Assembly: GCA_964471825.1 (NCBI GenBank)
Contig: CAYYKD010000002.1
Span: 75,123-139,122 of the forward strand
Length of the DNA stretch: 64,000 nucleotides
Direction of reading: 5' to 3'
Source: CAYYKD01 sp964471825
GTDB lineage: Bacteria > Spirochaetota > GWE2-31-10 > CAYYKD01
Both the position numbers and the translations under genes were made by a program. Positions 53,817 to 63,033 of the stretch are shown piece by piece; position 1 is the stretch's first letter; every line of letters starts with the position of its first letter. Below the pieces are notes generated by a model that was not told where the DNA came from, searched no databases, and saw only the letters and a program-made list of their open reading frames with translations.

Positions 53817-56192
53817 ATGAATAAAATTAAAGTTGATATGCATGTCCACTCTTCGTTTTCTGAAAGACCTTCAGAGTGGATATTAAAAACTATCGGCACA
53901 AAGGAATCATATACAGATCCGGAAGAGGTCTATAGAAAGGCAAAAGCTCAAGGTATGACCTTTGTGACAATCACCGATCATAATAAGATTGATGGTGTCA
54001 GGCTGTTGAAACAAAAATATCCTGATGAAGTTTTTATGGGCGTTGAGTTAACTTCCTATTTTCCTGAAGATGGTTGTAAAGTACACATTCTTGTCTACAA
54101 TTTCACTGAAGAGCAGTTTACTGTCCTAGATGAGATCAGACATGATATATATGAGCTTAGAGATTACATCTCATTGAATAATCTTCCTTACTCAGTTGCA
54201 CATGCCTCATACTCTGTCAATGGCAAATTGAAAATGGAGCACCTTGAGAAGTTGATCTTATTGTTTGATGTTTTTGAGGGGATTAATGGCGGTAGAAACC
54301 ACTTCAACAATAATATCTGGGAGACCTCATTAAAGGGTTTAACACAGGAAAAGATTGAGGCACTATCTAAACTATATAAAATAAAACCGATAAGTGATAC
54401 TCCTTGGGTTAAGAGTTTTACAGGCGGTTCAGATGATCATGCAAATATTTTTATAGCTAAAACCTATACTGTGTGTGAGGGCAGTACCATTGATGATCTG
54501 ATGGATCAGTTGAGAAGCAAAAAAACCTCATCTGAAGGGCGACATAACGAGTACTACAGTCTTGCACTCTGTATCTATAAGATAGCCTATGATTTTATGA
54601 TAAATGAGAATAAAGGGTTTTCAAATGAATTTCTTGATAATATCAAGAAGATAGTATTCACTAAGACTTCATGGCATAAAAAATTCTTTCTTGAAAAAAT
54701 TAAAAAAAAGTATAGAAAGAGAAATGAAAAGACAAAGGAGATTCTTATAGATATTTTTGAGAATACTATTAAGAATGAAAATCTATCAATGGAAGCTAAG
54801 GTTGATGCGATTTACGATAGTCTAAGTACCCTTCTTGATGATTATTTTAGATCTTTGATTGAGACTGTTTTTAAGGATCTCAAGAAAGTTGACATTATGA
54901 ATATAATGCAGAAAGTATCGGGAACCATGCTTGGGTTATTCCTAACAATGCCATTTATAAGTACTCTGCAGCATATGTTTCAGGATAGGCAATTGTTATT
55001 GGATTTTAAGCATAAATATTCTGGAGAGCCGGAAAATACAAACAAAAATATTGCCTGGTTTACTGATACAATTTCTGATCTAAACGGGGTCTCTGTTACT
55101 CTTAAAAAGATAGGCTGGATAACCTCTGAGAGCGGCAAGAATGTGTCTATTATATCTGCACTTTGCTCGGGTAAGCCAATTGACGAAGATCTTCCGCCGA
55201 ATTTTGTGTCACTGCCTTCAATTTTTGAACATACACCAAAAGTCTATGAGAGCTATACGGCTGTTATTCCTTCGATTTTAAAGTCTATAAAATTAATATA
55301 TGAACTTTCACCTGATAAAATCATCCTATCAACACCGGGACCGGTGGGTCTTGTAGGGTTATTGATCGGTAAAATATTAAACCTCAAAACAACCTCTATA
55401 TATCATACCGATTTTACTGAAGAGTTGGAAAAGATAATCGGGGATGGTTCACCGTCATTTTTTATCGAAGCCTATATGCGATGGTTTTATAATAAAACTG
55501 ATTCTATCCTTGTTCCTACTAATGCATATATTTATCTGCTTGAAAAAAGAGGGTTTGACAAAGATAAAATGAAGTTGTTTAAGAGGGGACTGGACCTAAG
55601 CCAATATCAGAAACAGATTAGCGATAAAAAGTTTCTTAAAGATGAGTTTGGCATTAAAGATGGAATTACCCTTCTATATACCGGTAGAATATCTAAAGAC
55701 AAGAATCTTGATTCACTTGTAGAGTCATTTACTGAGATATTGAAATCAACAAATGTCAATCTNNNNNNNNNNGTAGGTGACGGTCCATATATGAAAGAGT
55801 TAAAGGAAAAATGTAAGGATATAAAAGAGATTAAGTTTGCAGGCTATGTAAAGCAGAAAAATATGCCTAGGATATATTGTTCAGTTGATCTTTTTGTCTT
55901 CCCCAGTACAACCGACACATTTGGGATGTCTGTCCTTGAATCTCAGGCCTGTGGTATTCCTGCTATCGTCTCTGATAAAGGGGGACCGAAGGAGATCATT
56001 AAGAATAATGAAACAGGATTGGTCTTTAGTTCTGAAAGTTACAGTGATCTGACAAATAAGATATTCTATATGATAAATCTGTTAAAAAACGATCGGCCTA
56101 CATTTAATAAGATGAAAGAAAACGCTGTGGCTCGTGTTAATGAAAAATATGACTGGAGAAAGATAATCGATAATATGCTTGAATCTTTATAG
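53817..56192 (+). CDS. PHP metallophosphoesterase fused to GT4 glycosyltransferase
   Basis: A fusion of about 791 residues. The N-terminal PHP domain (1-260) has the full metal set: DMHVHSSFSE, TDHNKIDG, GVELTS, VAHASYS and GGSDDHA. A helical linker (about 260-400) leads to a family-4 glycosyltransferase (about 405-791) with FTDTISDLNGVSV, a sugar-nucleotide-binding RGLDLSQY, GRISKDKNLDSL, VGDGP and the acidic STTDTFGMSVLESQACG motif. It may hydrolyse one phosphoester while building a glycolipid or polysaccharide. A 10-N assembly gap falls within the glycosyltransferase. Confidence 0.88.
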   Translation: MNKIKVDMHVHSSFSERPSEWILKTIGTKESYTDPEEVYRKAKAQGMTFVTITDHNKIDGVRLLKQKYPDEVFMGVELTSYFPEDGCKVHILVYNFTEEQFTVLDEIRHDIYELRDYISLNNLPYSVAHASYSVNGKLKMEHLEKLILLFDVFEGINGGRNHFNNNIWETSLKGLTQEKIEALSKLYKIKPISDTPWVKSFTGGSDDHANIFIAKTYTVCEGSTIDDLMDQLRSKKTSSEGRHNEYYSLALCIYKIAYDFMINENKGFSNEFLDNIKKIVFTKTSWHKKFFLEKIKKKYRKRNEKTKEILIDIFENTIKNENLSMEAKVDAIYDSLSTLLDDYFRSLIETVFKDLKKVDIMNIMQKVSGTMLGLFLTMPFISTLQHMFQDRQLLLDFKHKYSGEPENTNKNIAWFTDTISDLNGVSVTLKKIGWITSESGKNVSIISALCSGKPIDEDLPPNFVSLPSIFEHTPKVYESYTAVIPSILKSIKLIYELSPDKIILSTPGPVGLVGLLIGKILNLKTTSIYHTDFTEELEKIIGDGSPSFFIEAYMRWFYNKTDSILVPTNAYIYLLEKRGFDKDKMKLFKRGLDLSQYQKQISDKKFLKDEFGIKDGITLLYTGRISKDKNLDSLVESFTEILKSTNVNXXXXVGDGPYMKELKEKCKDIKEIKFAGYVKQKNMPRIYCSVDLFVFPSTTDTFGMSVLESQACGIPAIVSDKGGPKEIIKNNETGLVFSSESYSDLTNKIFYMINLLKNDRPTFNKMKENAVARVNEKYDWRKIIDNMLESL
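55763..55772. other. Assembly gap (10 N) inside the glycosyltransferase domain
   Basis: Ten undetermined bases lie just before the VGDGP motif. Ten is probably a placeholder size: the family usually has two residues between the strand-leading Leu and VGDG, whereas ten bases imply three. The frame is nevertheless open across it. Confidence 0.95.
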
Positions 56193-56198
56193 GAAAAT

Positions 56199-58028
56199 AT
56201 GAATATCAATGAACAAGGCCTTAAACAGCTTAATGAAAAGTGGAAAAAAGTTATAGAACAGGTAGTCTACGCCTATCAACCAATTGTAAACTGTTATACA
56301 GGGGTTATATTTGGTGTAGAGGCGTTATTACGAAATATTGACAAAACTCCTTTTGATTCGATCAATCAGTTGTTTGATGACGCCTATAGAGAGGGCGTAC
56401 TCTATTTTGTTGATATAGAGTTGCGAAAAAAAGCTATAGAAGGGTTTACAAAGATATCAATTCATCAATCTATCAAGCTTTTTTACAACTATGACCCCAG
56501 AATACTTGAAATGAAAGACTATAAATCCGGTATTACTGAGGAGATACTACAGACTAATAACCTCAGTCAAGATTCTATCTGTTTTGAAATTAATGAAAAA
56601 TATCAGATAAGCTGTATTGATACTTTGAAGAATTTTGTTCAATCTGCAAAAAATCGAGGTATACAGATTGCACTTGATGATTTTGGTTCAGGATTTGCCG
56701 GTTTTGAATTATTTTATCATTCAGAGCCTAATATTATTAAATTTGATAGATTTCTAATACAGGACATCCATAACGATATAAAAAAGAGAACATTTTGTTC
56801 GTATATAGTCAATCTGTGTAAGATACTAGGAATAATAACTTTAGCCGAGGGGATTGAAACAGATAAAGAGGCGTACTGTTGCCAGGAATTAAACTTTGAT
56901 CTTGTTCAGGGGTTCTATATTGGAAAACCTGTAATTGATACTGAATTGATAGTCTATCTATATGAAACAATCAAATGTTTGAATAAAAGAAAAAAAGAGA
57001 GTACAGAGGTCTCGATAACGCATATTGAGAATGAAATTTTAACTCTTGATACAGTTTCTGTAAACGATGATATGATTAGTGTGTTGGATAAATTTAAAAA
57101 AAATATACAAAACCATTTTTTTCCTGTTGTCGATAGTAGTGGTTATCCGTTAGGTATAATACATGAGAGCCGTCTAAAGAAGTATCTGCTGATACCATTT
57201 GGCAGAGAGTTGTTAATCAATAAGTCTATCTCAAATAATATTATCCAGTTTATAGATAAATGCCCAATAATTGATCTTTTAACACCGCAAGACAAGATTA
57301 TAGAGATATTTGTAAATAATATAGAATCCGAAGGGGTTATAATCACGAAAAACCTTACATACTATGGATTTTTGGATGCAAAATCTCTTCTAAGTATAAT
57401 TAATGAAGCAAATCTTACCTATGCTAGGGAAACTAATCCCCTGACTAAACTACCGGGTAACCAACTTATCCATAAGAAACTCACCTCTATTGATCCGAAA
57501 AAAAATGATACAGTTATTATTTATTTTGATTTTGATAATTTTAAGCCGTTTAATGATAAGTATGGCTTTAGGCAGGGGGACAGAGCTATTCTGTTATTCT
57601 CTGAGCTGTTAAACAAGCATTTTTCACATAAGAATACATTTGTCGGACATATCGGCGGAGATGATTTTATAGCTATTATATCAGGTGAAAAAGTTGCATT
57701 AAAAGATGCTATCTCTAAGGTAAAACTTATAAACGAAAAATTTAGTGATGATTTAAGCTCATTCTATTCATCAGAGGATAGAAAAAGAGGTTATTATACA
57801 TCAGTTAACAGAAATGGTGAAATACAGAACTTTGAGTTTTTGACTGTAAGTGCAGCTGTAATATCAGTGTTAAATGGAGACTATGAATTTAGTCCTGATT
57901 TTATATCCTCTAAACTTACCAATCTTAAGAAAAAAGCAAAAGCTTCAAAAAGTAGAATTGCCTGCAAAGAAATGTCATATCAAAAAAGCAGTAAAAATCT
58001 ATCCTTTACAAAAATAAATATCAGGTAA
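56199..58028 (+). CDS. Cyclic-di-GMP enzyme with EAL-CBS-GGDEF order
   Basis: A 609-residue soluble protein. The EAL domain (about 15-255) is intact: GVEALLR (Glu41), FEINEKY, ALDDFGSGFAG, IIKFDR, LAEGIET and VQGFYIGKP. Two CBS domains (about 265-400) follow, then a GGDEF domain (about 410-600) with FDFDNFKPFNDKYG and the active site GGDDF. The product-inhibition RxxD site is absent (HKNT). Both enzyme halves could be active, with CBS domains sensing a nucleotide such as ATP or AMP. It begins 6 bp after the PHP-glycosyltransferase gene (AGGAAA site), suggesting c-di-GMP control of polysaccharide synthesis. Confidence 0.92.
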   Translation: MNINEQGLKQLNEKWKKVIEQVVYAYQPIVNCYTGVIFGVEALLRNIDKTPFDSINQLFDDAYREGVLYFVDIELRKKAIEGFTKISIHQSIKLFYNYDPRILEMKDYKSGITEEILQTNNLSQDSICFEINEKYQISCIDTLKNFVQSAKNRGIQIALDDFGSGFAGFELFYHSEPNIIKFDRFLIQDIHNDIKKRTFCSYIVNLCKILGIITLAEGIETDKEAYCCQELNFDLVQGFYIGKPVIDTELIVYLYETIKCLNKRKKESTEVSITHIENEILTLDTVSVNDDMISVLDKFKKNIQNHFFPVVDSSGYPLGIIHESRLKKYLLIPFGRELLINKSISNNIIQFIDKCPIIDLLTPQDKIIEIFVNNIESEGVIITKNLTYYGFLDAKSLLSIINEANLTYARETNPLTKLPGNQLIHKKLTSIDPKKNDTVIIYFDFDNFKPFNDKYGFRQGDRAILLFSELLNKHFSHKNTFVGHIGGDDFIAIISGEKVALKDAISKVKLINEKFSDDLSSFYSSEDRKRGYYTSVNRNGEIQNFEFLTVSAAVISVLNGDYEFSPDFISSKLTNLKKKAKASKSRIACKEMSYQKSSKNLSFTKINIR

Positions 58029-58176
58029 TGAGGTGAGTGAGAAAAAAATAATTACTGAAACTTGAAATTGATCTCAGTTATTACATTATAAGGTGAGGTG
58101 GTATTCTGCAGGTAGTTTATGATTCTACGATTATTTTAGAGATCATATTCTAATTTTCTTAAATGTAATATTCAGA

Positions 58177-58205
58177 TTGACAAATTGATTTAAAACGGAT
58201 AATCT
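58177..58205 (+). promoter_or_regulatory. Promoter of the DHH phosphoesterase gene
   Basis: A perfect TTGACA (58177-58182) and TAATCT (58200-58205) lie 17 bp apart, about 42 bp before the ATG. Confidence 0.55.
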
Positions 58206-58247
58206 CAAAGTATATGATATGCATAATTTATATTCGGGCGTTTATAA

Positions 58248-59285
58248 ATGGATGAACAAAACAATCTTGAGGGGATTTTTAATAATTTCTTAGAGGTTAT
58301 TAATAAATTTGAATCTTATTCCCTAATTACACACTACAATCCGGATCCGGATGCTATTGGCGGTGTCTTTGCACTTAGTTATCTGTTAACCAAGAAGTTT
58401 AACAAAAAGTGTGCCATCTATTACTCAGGTGTTGTTGGTAGAGCCGAGAATAAGACTATGCTAAATGTCCTTGATATCGATATTTTAAAAGTTGAAACCC
58501 TCGATATTCTTAATGATACTAAGATAATGTTGCTTGATTCACAGCCGGGAAGTGGTAATAACCCATTAGATAAGAAGCATATTCCATACTTCTGTTTTGA
58601 TCATCACCCATTAAGGGAGGATACAGCCCATGTGAAGTTTGCAGATATAAGGCTTGATTTTGGATCTACCTGTTCAATTATTTATAGTTATTTTAAAGCA
58701 TTTCAGGTAAAACCCTCTGTGAATGTTGCTACAGCTCTCTATTATGGAATTCAATCCGATGTAATAGGAGAGGGGCGGACAACTACTAAAAGAGATATCG
58801 AATACCTTGATGAGTTGGCTCAGTATATAAACAGAGAAAAATTATATCAGATAGAGAATCCGAAACTTCCCTATGATTACTATACCCATATTTTTAAAGG
58901 GGTTAGTAACGGTGTTGTTTATGATGACTTCCTTATTACAAGTCTTGGTGAAATTGAGAATCCCGATTATATCGGTGAGGTTGCAGATTTTTTAATTAGA
59001 TTTGAGAAGGTCTTTCTTGTATTGGTTCTTGGCGTTCATAAGGATATTGTAAGATTGTCATTTAGATCGCAAAGAAAGAAGTACGATGCAGGTGAGTTGA
59101 TAAAGAAAATTGTTGGAACAAATGGTACGGGCGGCGGTCATGTGTCAAATTCCGGCGGGCAGATAATTTTAACCGAAAAAGATGATGCCGCCAAGGTCTC
59201 TAAGAAGATAATTACCAAGTCATTATCACTAATAAAAAATAAGATTATCTCAGGTATTCCGTTTCTATCTCTAAAAGATTATTAA
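58248..59285 (+). CDS. DHH/DHHA1 phosphoesterase (NrnA-like)
   Basis: A 345-residue protein of the DHH superfamily. The metal motifs are THYNPDPDAIGG, LLDSQP, FDHHPL and a later Asp in YYGIQSDVIGE. The C-terminal DHHA1 substrate-binding motif is GTGGGHVSNSGG. Relatives degrade nano-RNA, pAp or pApA and cyclic dinucleotides. Together with the PgpH-like gene it could finish cyclic-di-AMP breakdown (pApA to AMP), which is inference. Confidence 0.88.
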   Translation: MDEQNNLEGIFNNFLEVINKFESYSLITHYNPDPDAIGGVFALSYLLTKKFNKKCAIYYSGVVGRAENKTMLNVLDIDILKVETLDILNDTKIMLLDSQPGSGNNPLDKKHIPYFCFDHHPLREDTAHVKFADIRLDFGSTCSIIYSYFKAFQVKPSVNVATALYYGIQSDVIGEGRTTTKRDIEYLDELAQYINREKLYQIENPKLPYDYYTHIFKGVSNGVVYDDFLITSLGEIENPDYIGEVADFLIRFEKVFLVLVLGVHKDIVRLSFRSQRKKYDAGELIKKIVGTNGTGGGHVSNSGGQIILTEKDDAAKVSKKIITKSLSLIKNKIISGIPFLSLKDY

Positions 59286-59347
59286 GAGTTTATTGAGTCA
59301 CTTAAACCAAAAAAATAGAAAATTTAATAAATATAACTTAAAAGATG

Positions 59348-59386
59348 TTGAAAAAAAATTAAAATAAATGATACAATAAATGATAC
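59348..59386 (+). promoter_or_regulatory. Promoter candidate with 12-bp tandem duplication
   Basis: TTGAAA (59348-59353) and TACAAT (59372-59377) lie 18 bp apart. AATAAATGATAC is duplicated in tandem (59363-59374, 59375-59386), so a second -10-like element (TACAAA) sits 12 bp downstream. Confidence 0.4.
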
Positions 59387-59416
59387 AAAAGTAGTTACAA
59401 AACAAGGGAGCTTGAT

Positions 59417-60736
59417 ATGGTTAAAAATTTTGTACTGGATACCAATGTTATTTTGCATGATTCTTCATGTATCTACCACTTTCAGAATAATAATATAATA
59501 ATACCGATTGTTGTTCTTGAAGAGATTGATAACTTTAAGAAAGGAAGTGATATTAAAAACTTTCATGCAAGAGAGTTTACAAGGATTATTGACTCTATAA
59601 TGACTAAGAAGATCTTTAGCGAAGGCTCTCCTCTCGGTGAGGGCTTAGGAAAGATTAGAGTTATTGCTGGAAATGATGATAATGAGGTTATTCACAAGTA
59701 TTTTACTAATTTTACCCCTGATCATAGGATACTTGCACTGGCATACAATCTAACCAATAAGGATAATCTTAAAAATGTTATAGTAGTTTCAAAGGACATA
59801 AATCTTCGTGTTAAAGCCAAAGCAATTGGTCTAACTGCTGAGGATTATGAAACAAATACAATTAAAAATATTGATGAGCTTTATACGGGAATGAGAACAA
59901 TAGATGATGTAGACTCACAGGTTATTGATAATCTCTATCATCCGCCCTTTGAAGTCTCTATTGATCAGATACCGGGGTATTCTTCACTCTATCCAAACGA
60001 GTTTCTGATACTTAAGTCAAGTAAGAATTCGGTTATTGCAAAAACAAGTTCATCGATGGATAAAATCATAAAGGTAGAGAAAAAGTTTCCCTATGGCATT
60101 AAACCAAGAAATTCTGAACAGACTTTTGCTATAGAGGCACTCTTGGATAACTCCATACCTGTAGTAACCCTATCAGGTAAGGCAGGAACAGGAAAGACTC
60201 TTCTTGCACTTGCTAGTGCCATTGAGGTAAGAAAGGATTATAAGCAGATTTTCCTTGCAAGGCCGATCATCCCGCTTGGAAATAAGGATATTGGATATCT
60301 GCCTGGTAATATTTCATCAAAACTAGATCCCTACATGCAGCCTCTGTGGGATAATCTAAATGTTATAAAGAATCAGTTCAAGGAAAATGAAGAAAACTTT
60401 ACTAAGATAACAGGGCTTACTGAGAATAACAAATTGGTAATAGAACCTCTTGCCTATATAAGAGGCCGTTCACTTGAGCGGATCTATTTTATTGTTGATG
60501 AGGCACAAAACTTAACTCCACATGAGATTAAAACAATTATAACAAGAATCGGTGCAGGGGCAAAGGTTGTATTTACCGGTGATCCATACCAGATAGATAC
60601 ACCATATCTTGACAGTAAGTCAAACGGCCTTACCTATTTAATCGATAGGTTTAAGGGGCAAAAGCTTTATGCTCATGTAACCATGACTAAAGGGGAACGG
60701 TCAGAGCTTGCAGAGGTTGCAGCAAACATTCTCTAG
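59417..60736 (+). CDS. PIN-PhoH fusion ATPase/ribonuclease (PhoH2/YlaK type)
   Basis: A 439-residue protein. The N-terminal PIN nuclease domain (about 1-145) carries acidic residues in VLDTNVILHD, LEEIDNFKKG and SKDINLR. The C-terminal PhoH ATPase has Walker A SGKAGTGKTLL, RPIIPLGNKDIGYLPG, YIRGRS and Walker B FIVDEAQN. Such PhoH2 proteins unwind and cut RNA. It is separate from the YbeZ-type PhoH at 51241 and is the second PhoH ATPase in the window. GGGAG precedes the ATG. Confidence 0.93.
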   Translation: MVKNFVLDTNVILHDSSCIYHFQNNNIIIPIVVLEEIDNFKKGSDIKNFHAREFTRIIDSIMTKKIFSEGSPLGEGLGKIRVIAGNDDNEVIHKYFTNFTPDHRILALAYNLTNKDNLKNVIVVSKDINLRVKAKAIGLTAEDYETNTIKNIDELYTGMRTIDDVDSQVIDNLYHPPFEVSIDQIPGYSSLYPNEFLILKSSKNSVIAKTSSSMDKIIKVEKKFPYGIKPRNSEQTFAIEALLDNSIPVVTLSGKAGTGKTLLALASAIEVRKDYKQIFLARPIIPLGNKDIGYLPGNISSKLDPYMQPLWDNLNVIKNQFKENEENFTKITGLTENNKLVIEPLAYIRGRSLERIYFIVDEAQNLTPHEIKTIITRIGAGAKVVFTGDPYQIDTPYLDSKSNGLTYLIDRFKGQKLYAHVTMTKGERSELAEVAANIL

Positions 60737-60768
60737 GATATTACAACAGTATTTTTCAAGGATAGATA

Positions 60769-63015
60769 ATGAATGATTATACTAACAAGTCAATTGTAAT
60801 TATCGGAGCTGGATTACTTCAAGTTCCTGCAATAAAGATAGCTAATGAATTAGGACTGAAAACTATAGTAACTGATTATAACGAAGCTGCAGCGGGGATG
60901 AAGCTTGCTGATATTCCGGTAGTAATATCTACCCGTGATATTGATGGCACCGTTAGAGTGATGAGAGAGATCAATAAAAAAGTAAAAATTGATGGCGTTA
61001 TAACCGTTGGTACTGATGCATCAAGAACTGTCTCAGCAGTTGCAAATGCTCTGGGGTTGACAGGGATTAAGTTTGAGGATGCTATAGCTGCAACAAACAA
61101 GGTAAAGATGCGAGAACGATTTAAGGAGTTCGCCGTACCTATACCGGCATTTAGGAAGTGTTGGAGTATTGAGGAGCTCTATGACTCTGTCAAGGAGATA
61201 GGTTTTCCTCTTGTTATTAAACCGACTGAAAACATGGGTGCAAGAGGTGTGATGAAGATAAGCGATGAGTCTTCATTGGATTTTGCTTTTAGGAATGCAA
61301 AAGAGGCAAGCCCAACAGGTGAATTGATCGTTGAGGAATACATGTTGGGACCGGAGCTTTCTATTGACGCACTCGTTTATAGAGGTGATATTTTTGTTAC
61401 AGGGATTGCTGATCGGATAATTGAAAGGGAGCCGTTTTTTATTGAACTTGGTCATGTTATGCCTTCGGCACTGGATCAGTCTCAGATTGATGATGCTGTA
61501 AATGTATTTAAGGCTGGGATAAAGGCACTTGGGATCGAAAATGGAGCTGCAAAGGGTGATATTAAGGTTACAAATAACGGTGCGAGAGTTGGTGAGATCG
61601 CTGCAAGGTTATCAGGCGGTTTTATGTCTGCCTATACTTATCCATATCACTCAGGTGTAAATCTTATTAGAAATGCTATCGACATCTGTCTTGGTATGCC
61701 GCCCACAAATCTGGTTCCCACGAGGAACTTTGTGTCGATTGAAAAGGCTATTGTTCCTGCTTCAGGGGTAATAAGGGAATTTAAAGGTTTTAAAGAGGCC
61801 CTTCAGATCCCCGGCGTTATGAATATCTTTATTCACAAAGAGATCGGTGACGAGGTAACACAGCCAAGGAGTAATGTTGAAAAAACAGGTAATGTGATAA
61901 TAGTTAAAGAAACAAGAGAGGAAGCATGGTCTACCTTAAAGCTTGTTGAGTCAATGATTGAGGTCGTTGTTGATCAGGTCAACCCACTATCATGGGAAGA
62001 GATAAAACATAAGGCTAGGGAGAGATTTAACAGAGCCTGTTTTGTCTGTAAGGTGTGTAACGGTGTTGAATGTAGGGGGCTTGTTCCAGGATTTGGCGGT
62101 ATTGGAAATGGCAATGCGTTTATTAGAAATGTTAAGGATATCAACAATATAACAATAATTACCCGTACAATTCATAGTGTAAAAAATCCGGATACTTCAA
62201 CAGCAATTCTTGGAGTCGACCTAGATATTCCGCTTTTTGCGGCACCTATGACCGGTTGTGATATAAACATGGGTGGGGAAATCAGTGAGATAGAATATGA
62301 CAGGATATTGATGGAAGGTTGCAGAGACTCAGGGGTTTTAGCATTTACGGGGGATGGTGCACAGCCGACTCTATATAAGGCCGGACTTGAGGCTATCCAT
62401 TCAGTAGGTGGAATGGGCGGGGTGATATTTAAACCTCGAGCTGTTCAAAGTGATATAGTTAAACGGTTTAAAGATGCGGATAAAGTTGGTGCTAAGCTTG
62501 TTGGGATTGATATTGATGGTGCGGCCTTTTTAACCATGGCCTTAATGAATCAAGCTGTCGAGCCAAAAAGTGTTGAAGAATTATTTGAATTAAAGGCAGT
62601 AACCCGTGCAAAGTTTATTGTAAAAGGGGTTCTCTCGGTTGAGGACGCACTTTGTGCAATTGAGGCTGGAGCTGACGGCATTGTTGTTTCAAATCATGGC
62701 GGCAGGATAACCGATAATCACCCCTCATCAGTGTCTGTTCTTCCCGATATAGTAAAAGTTGCAAAAGGTAAGACTGTTATTATTTTTGATGGCGGCATTA
62801 GAACAGGTGAGGACATCTTTAAGGTTATTGCAATGGGGGCTGATGCTGTAATGATTGGTAGACCGTTTGGTACTGCTGTACTAGGCGGTGGCGTAGATGG
62901 GGTGAAGCAGCTTATAGGTAACTATAAATTAGAATTGTCAAAGATAATGAAGTTGACGGGTTGTAGAACCATAAAGGATATTAAGTCGGGCATGGTTCGT
63001 TATAATTTTAATTAA
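60769..63015 (+). CDS. ATP-grasp ligase fused to an FMN-dependent alpha-hydroxyacid oxidase domain
   Basis: A 748-residue fusion. Residues 1-400 form an ATP-grasp enzyme with a Rossmann-like start (IVIIGAGLLQVPAI), ATP loop KPTENMGARGVMKI, LIVEEYMLGPELSIDAL and metal site VGEIAARLSGG. Residues about 410-748 form an FMN alpha-hydroxyacid dehydrogenase-like barrel with AAPMTGCDINMGG, GIDIDGAAF, VVSNHGGR and DGGIRTGED. A Cys cluster (Cys424, 427, 430, 435; CFVCKVCNGVEC) sits at the junction. This FMN domain is known to me as a stand-alone protein of about 340 residues with the same Cys motif. A crotonase follows 18 bp downstream. The joint product is unknown. Confidence 0.85.
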   Translation: MNDYTNKSIVIIGAGLLQVPAIKIANELGLKTIVTDYNEAAAGMKLADIPVVISTRDIDGTVRVMREINKKVKIDGVITVGTDASRTVSAVANALGLTGIKFEDAIAATNKVKMRERFKEFAVPIPAFRKCWSIEELYDSVKEIGFPLVIKPTENMGARGVMKISDESSLDFAFRNAKEASPTGELIVEEYMLGPELSIDALVYRGDIFVTGIADRIIEREPFFIELGHVMPSALDQSQIDDAVNVFKAGIKALGIENGAAKGDIKVTNNGARVGEIAARLSGGFMSAYTYPYHSGVNLIRNAIDICLGMPPTNLVPTRNFVSIEKAIVPASGVIREFKGFKEALQIPGVMNIFIHKEIGDEVTQPRSNVEKTGNVIIVKETREEAWSTLKLVESMIEVVVDQVNPLSWEEIKHKARERFNRACFVCKVCNGVECRGLVPGFGGIGNGNAFIRNVKDINNITIITRTIHSVKNPDTSTAILGVDLDIPLFAAPMTGCDINMGGEISEIEYDRILMEGCRDSGVLAFTGDGAQPTLYKAGLEAIHSVGGMGGVIFKPRAVQSDIVKRFKDADKVGAKLVGIDIDGAAFLTMALMNQAVEPKSVEELFELKAVTRAKFIVKGVLSVEDALCAIEAGADGIVVSNHGGRITDNHPSSVSVLPDIVKVAKGKTVIIFDGGIRTGEDIFKVIAMGADAVMIGRPFGTAVLGGGVDGVKQLIGNYKLELSKIMKLTGCRTIKDIKSGMVRYNFN

Positions 63016-63033
63016 AGAGATTTGGAGGGAAAA

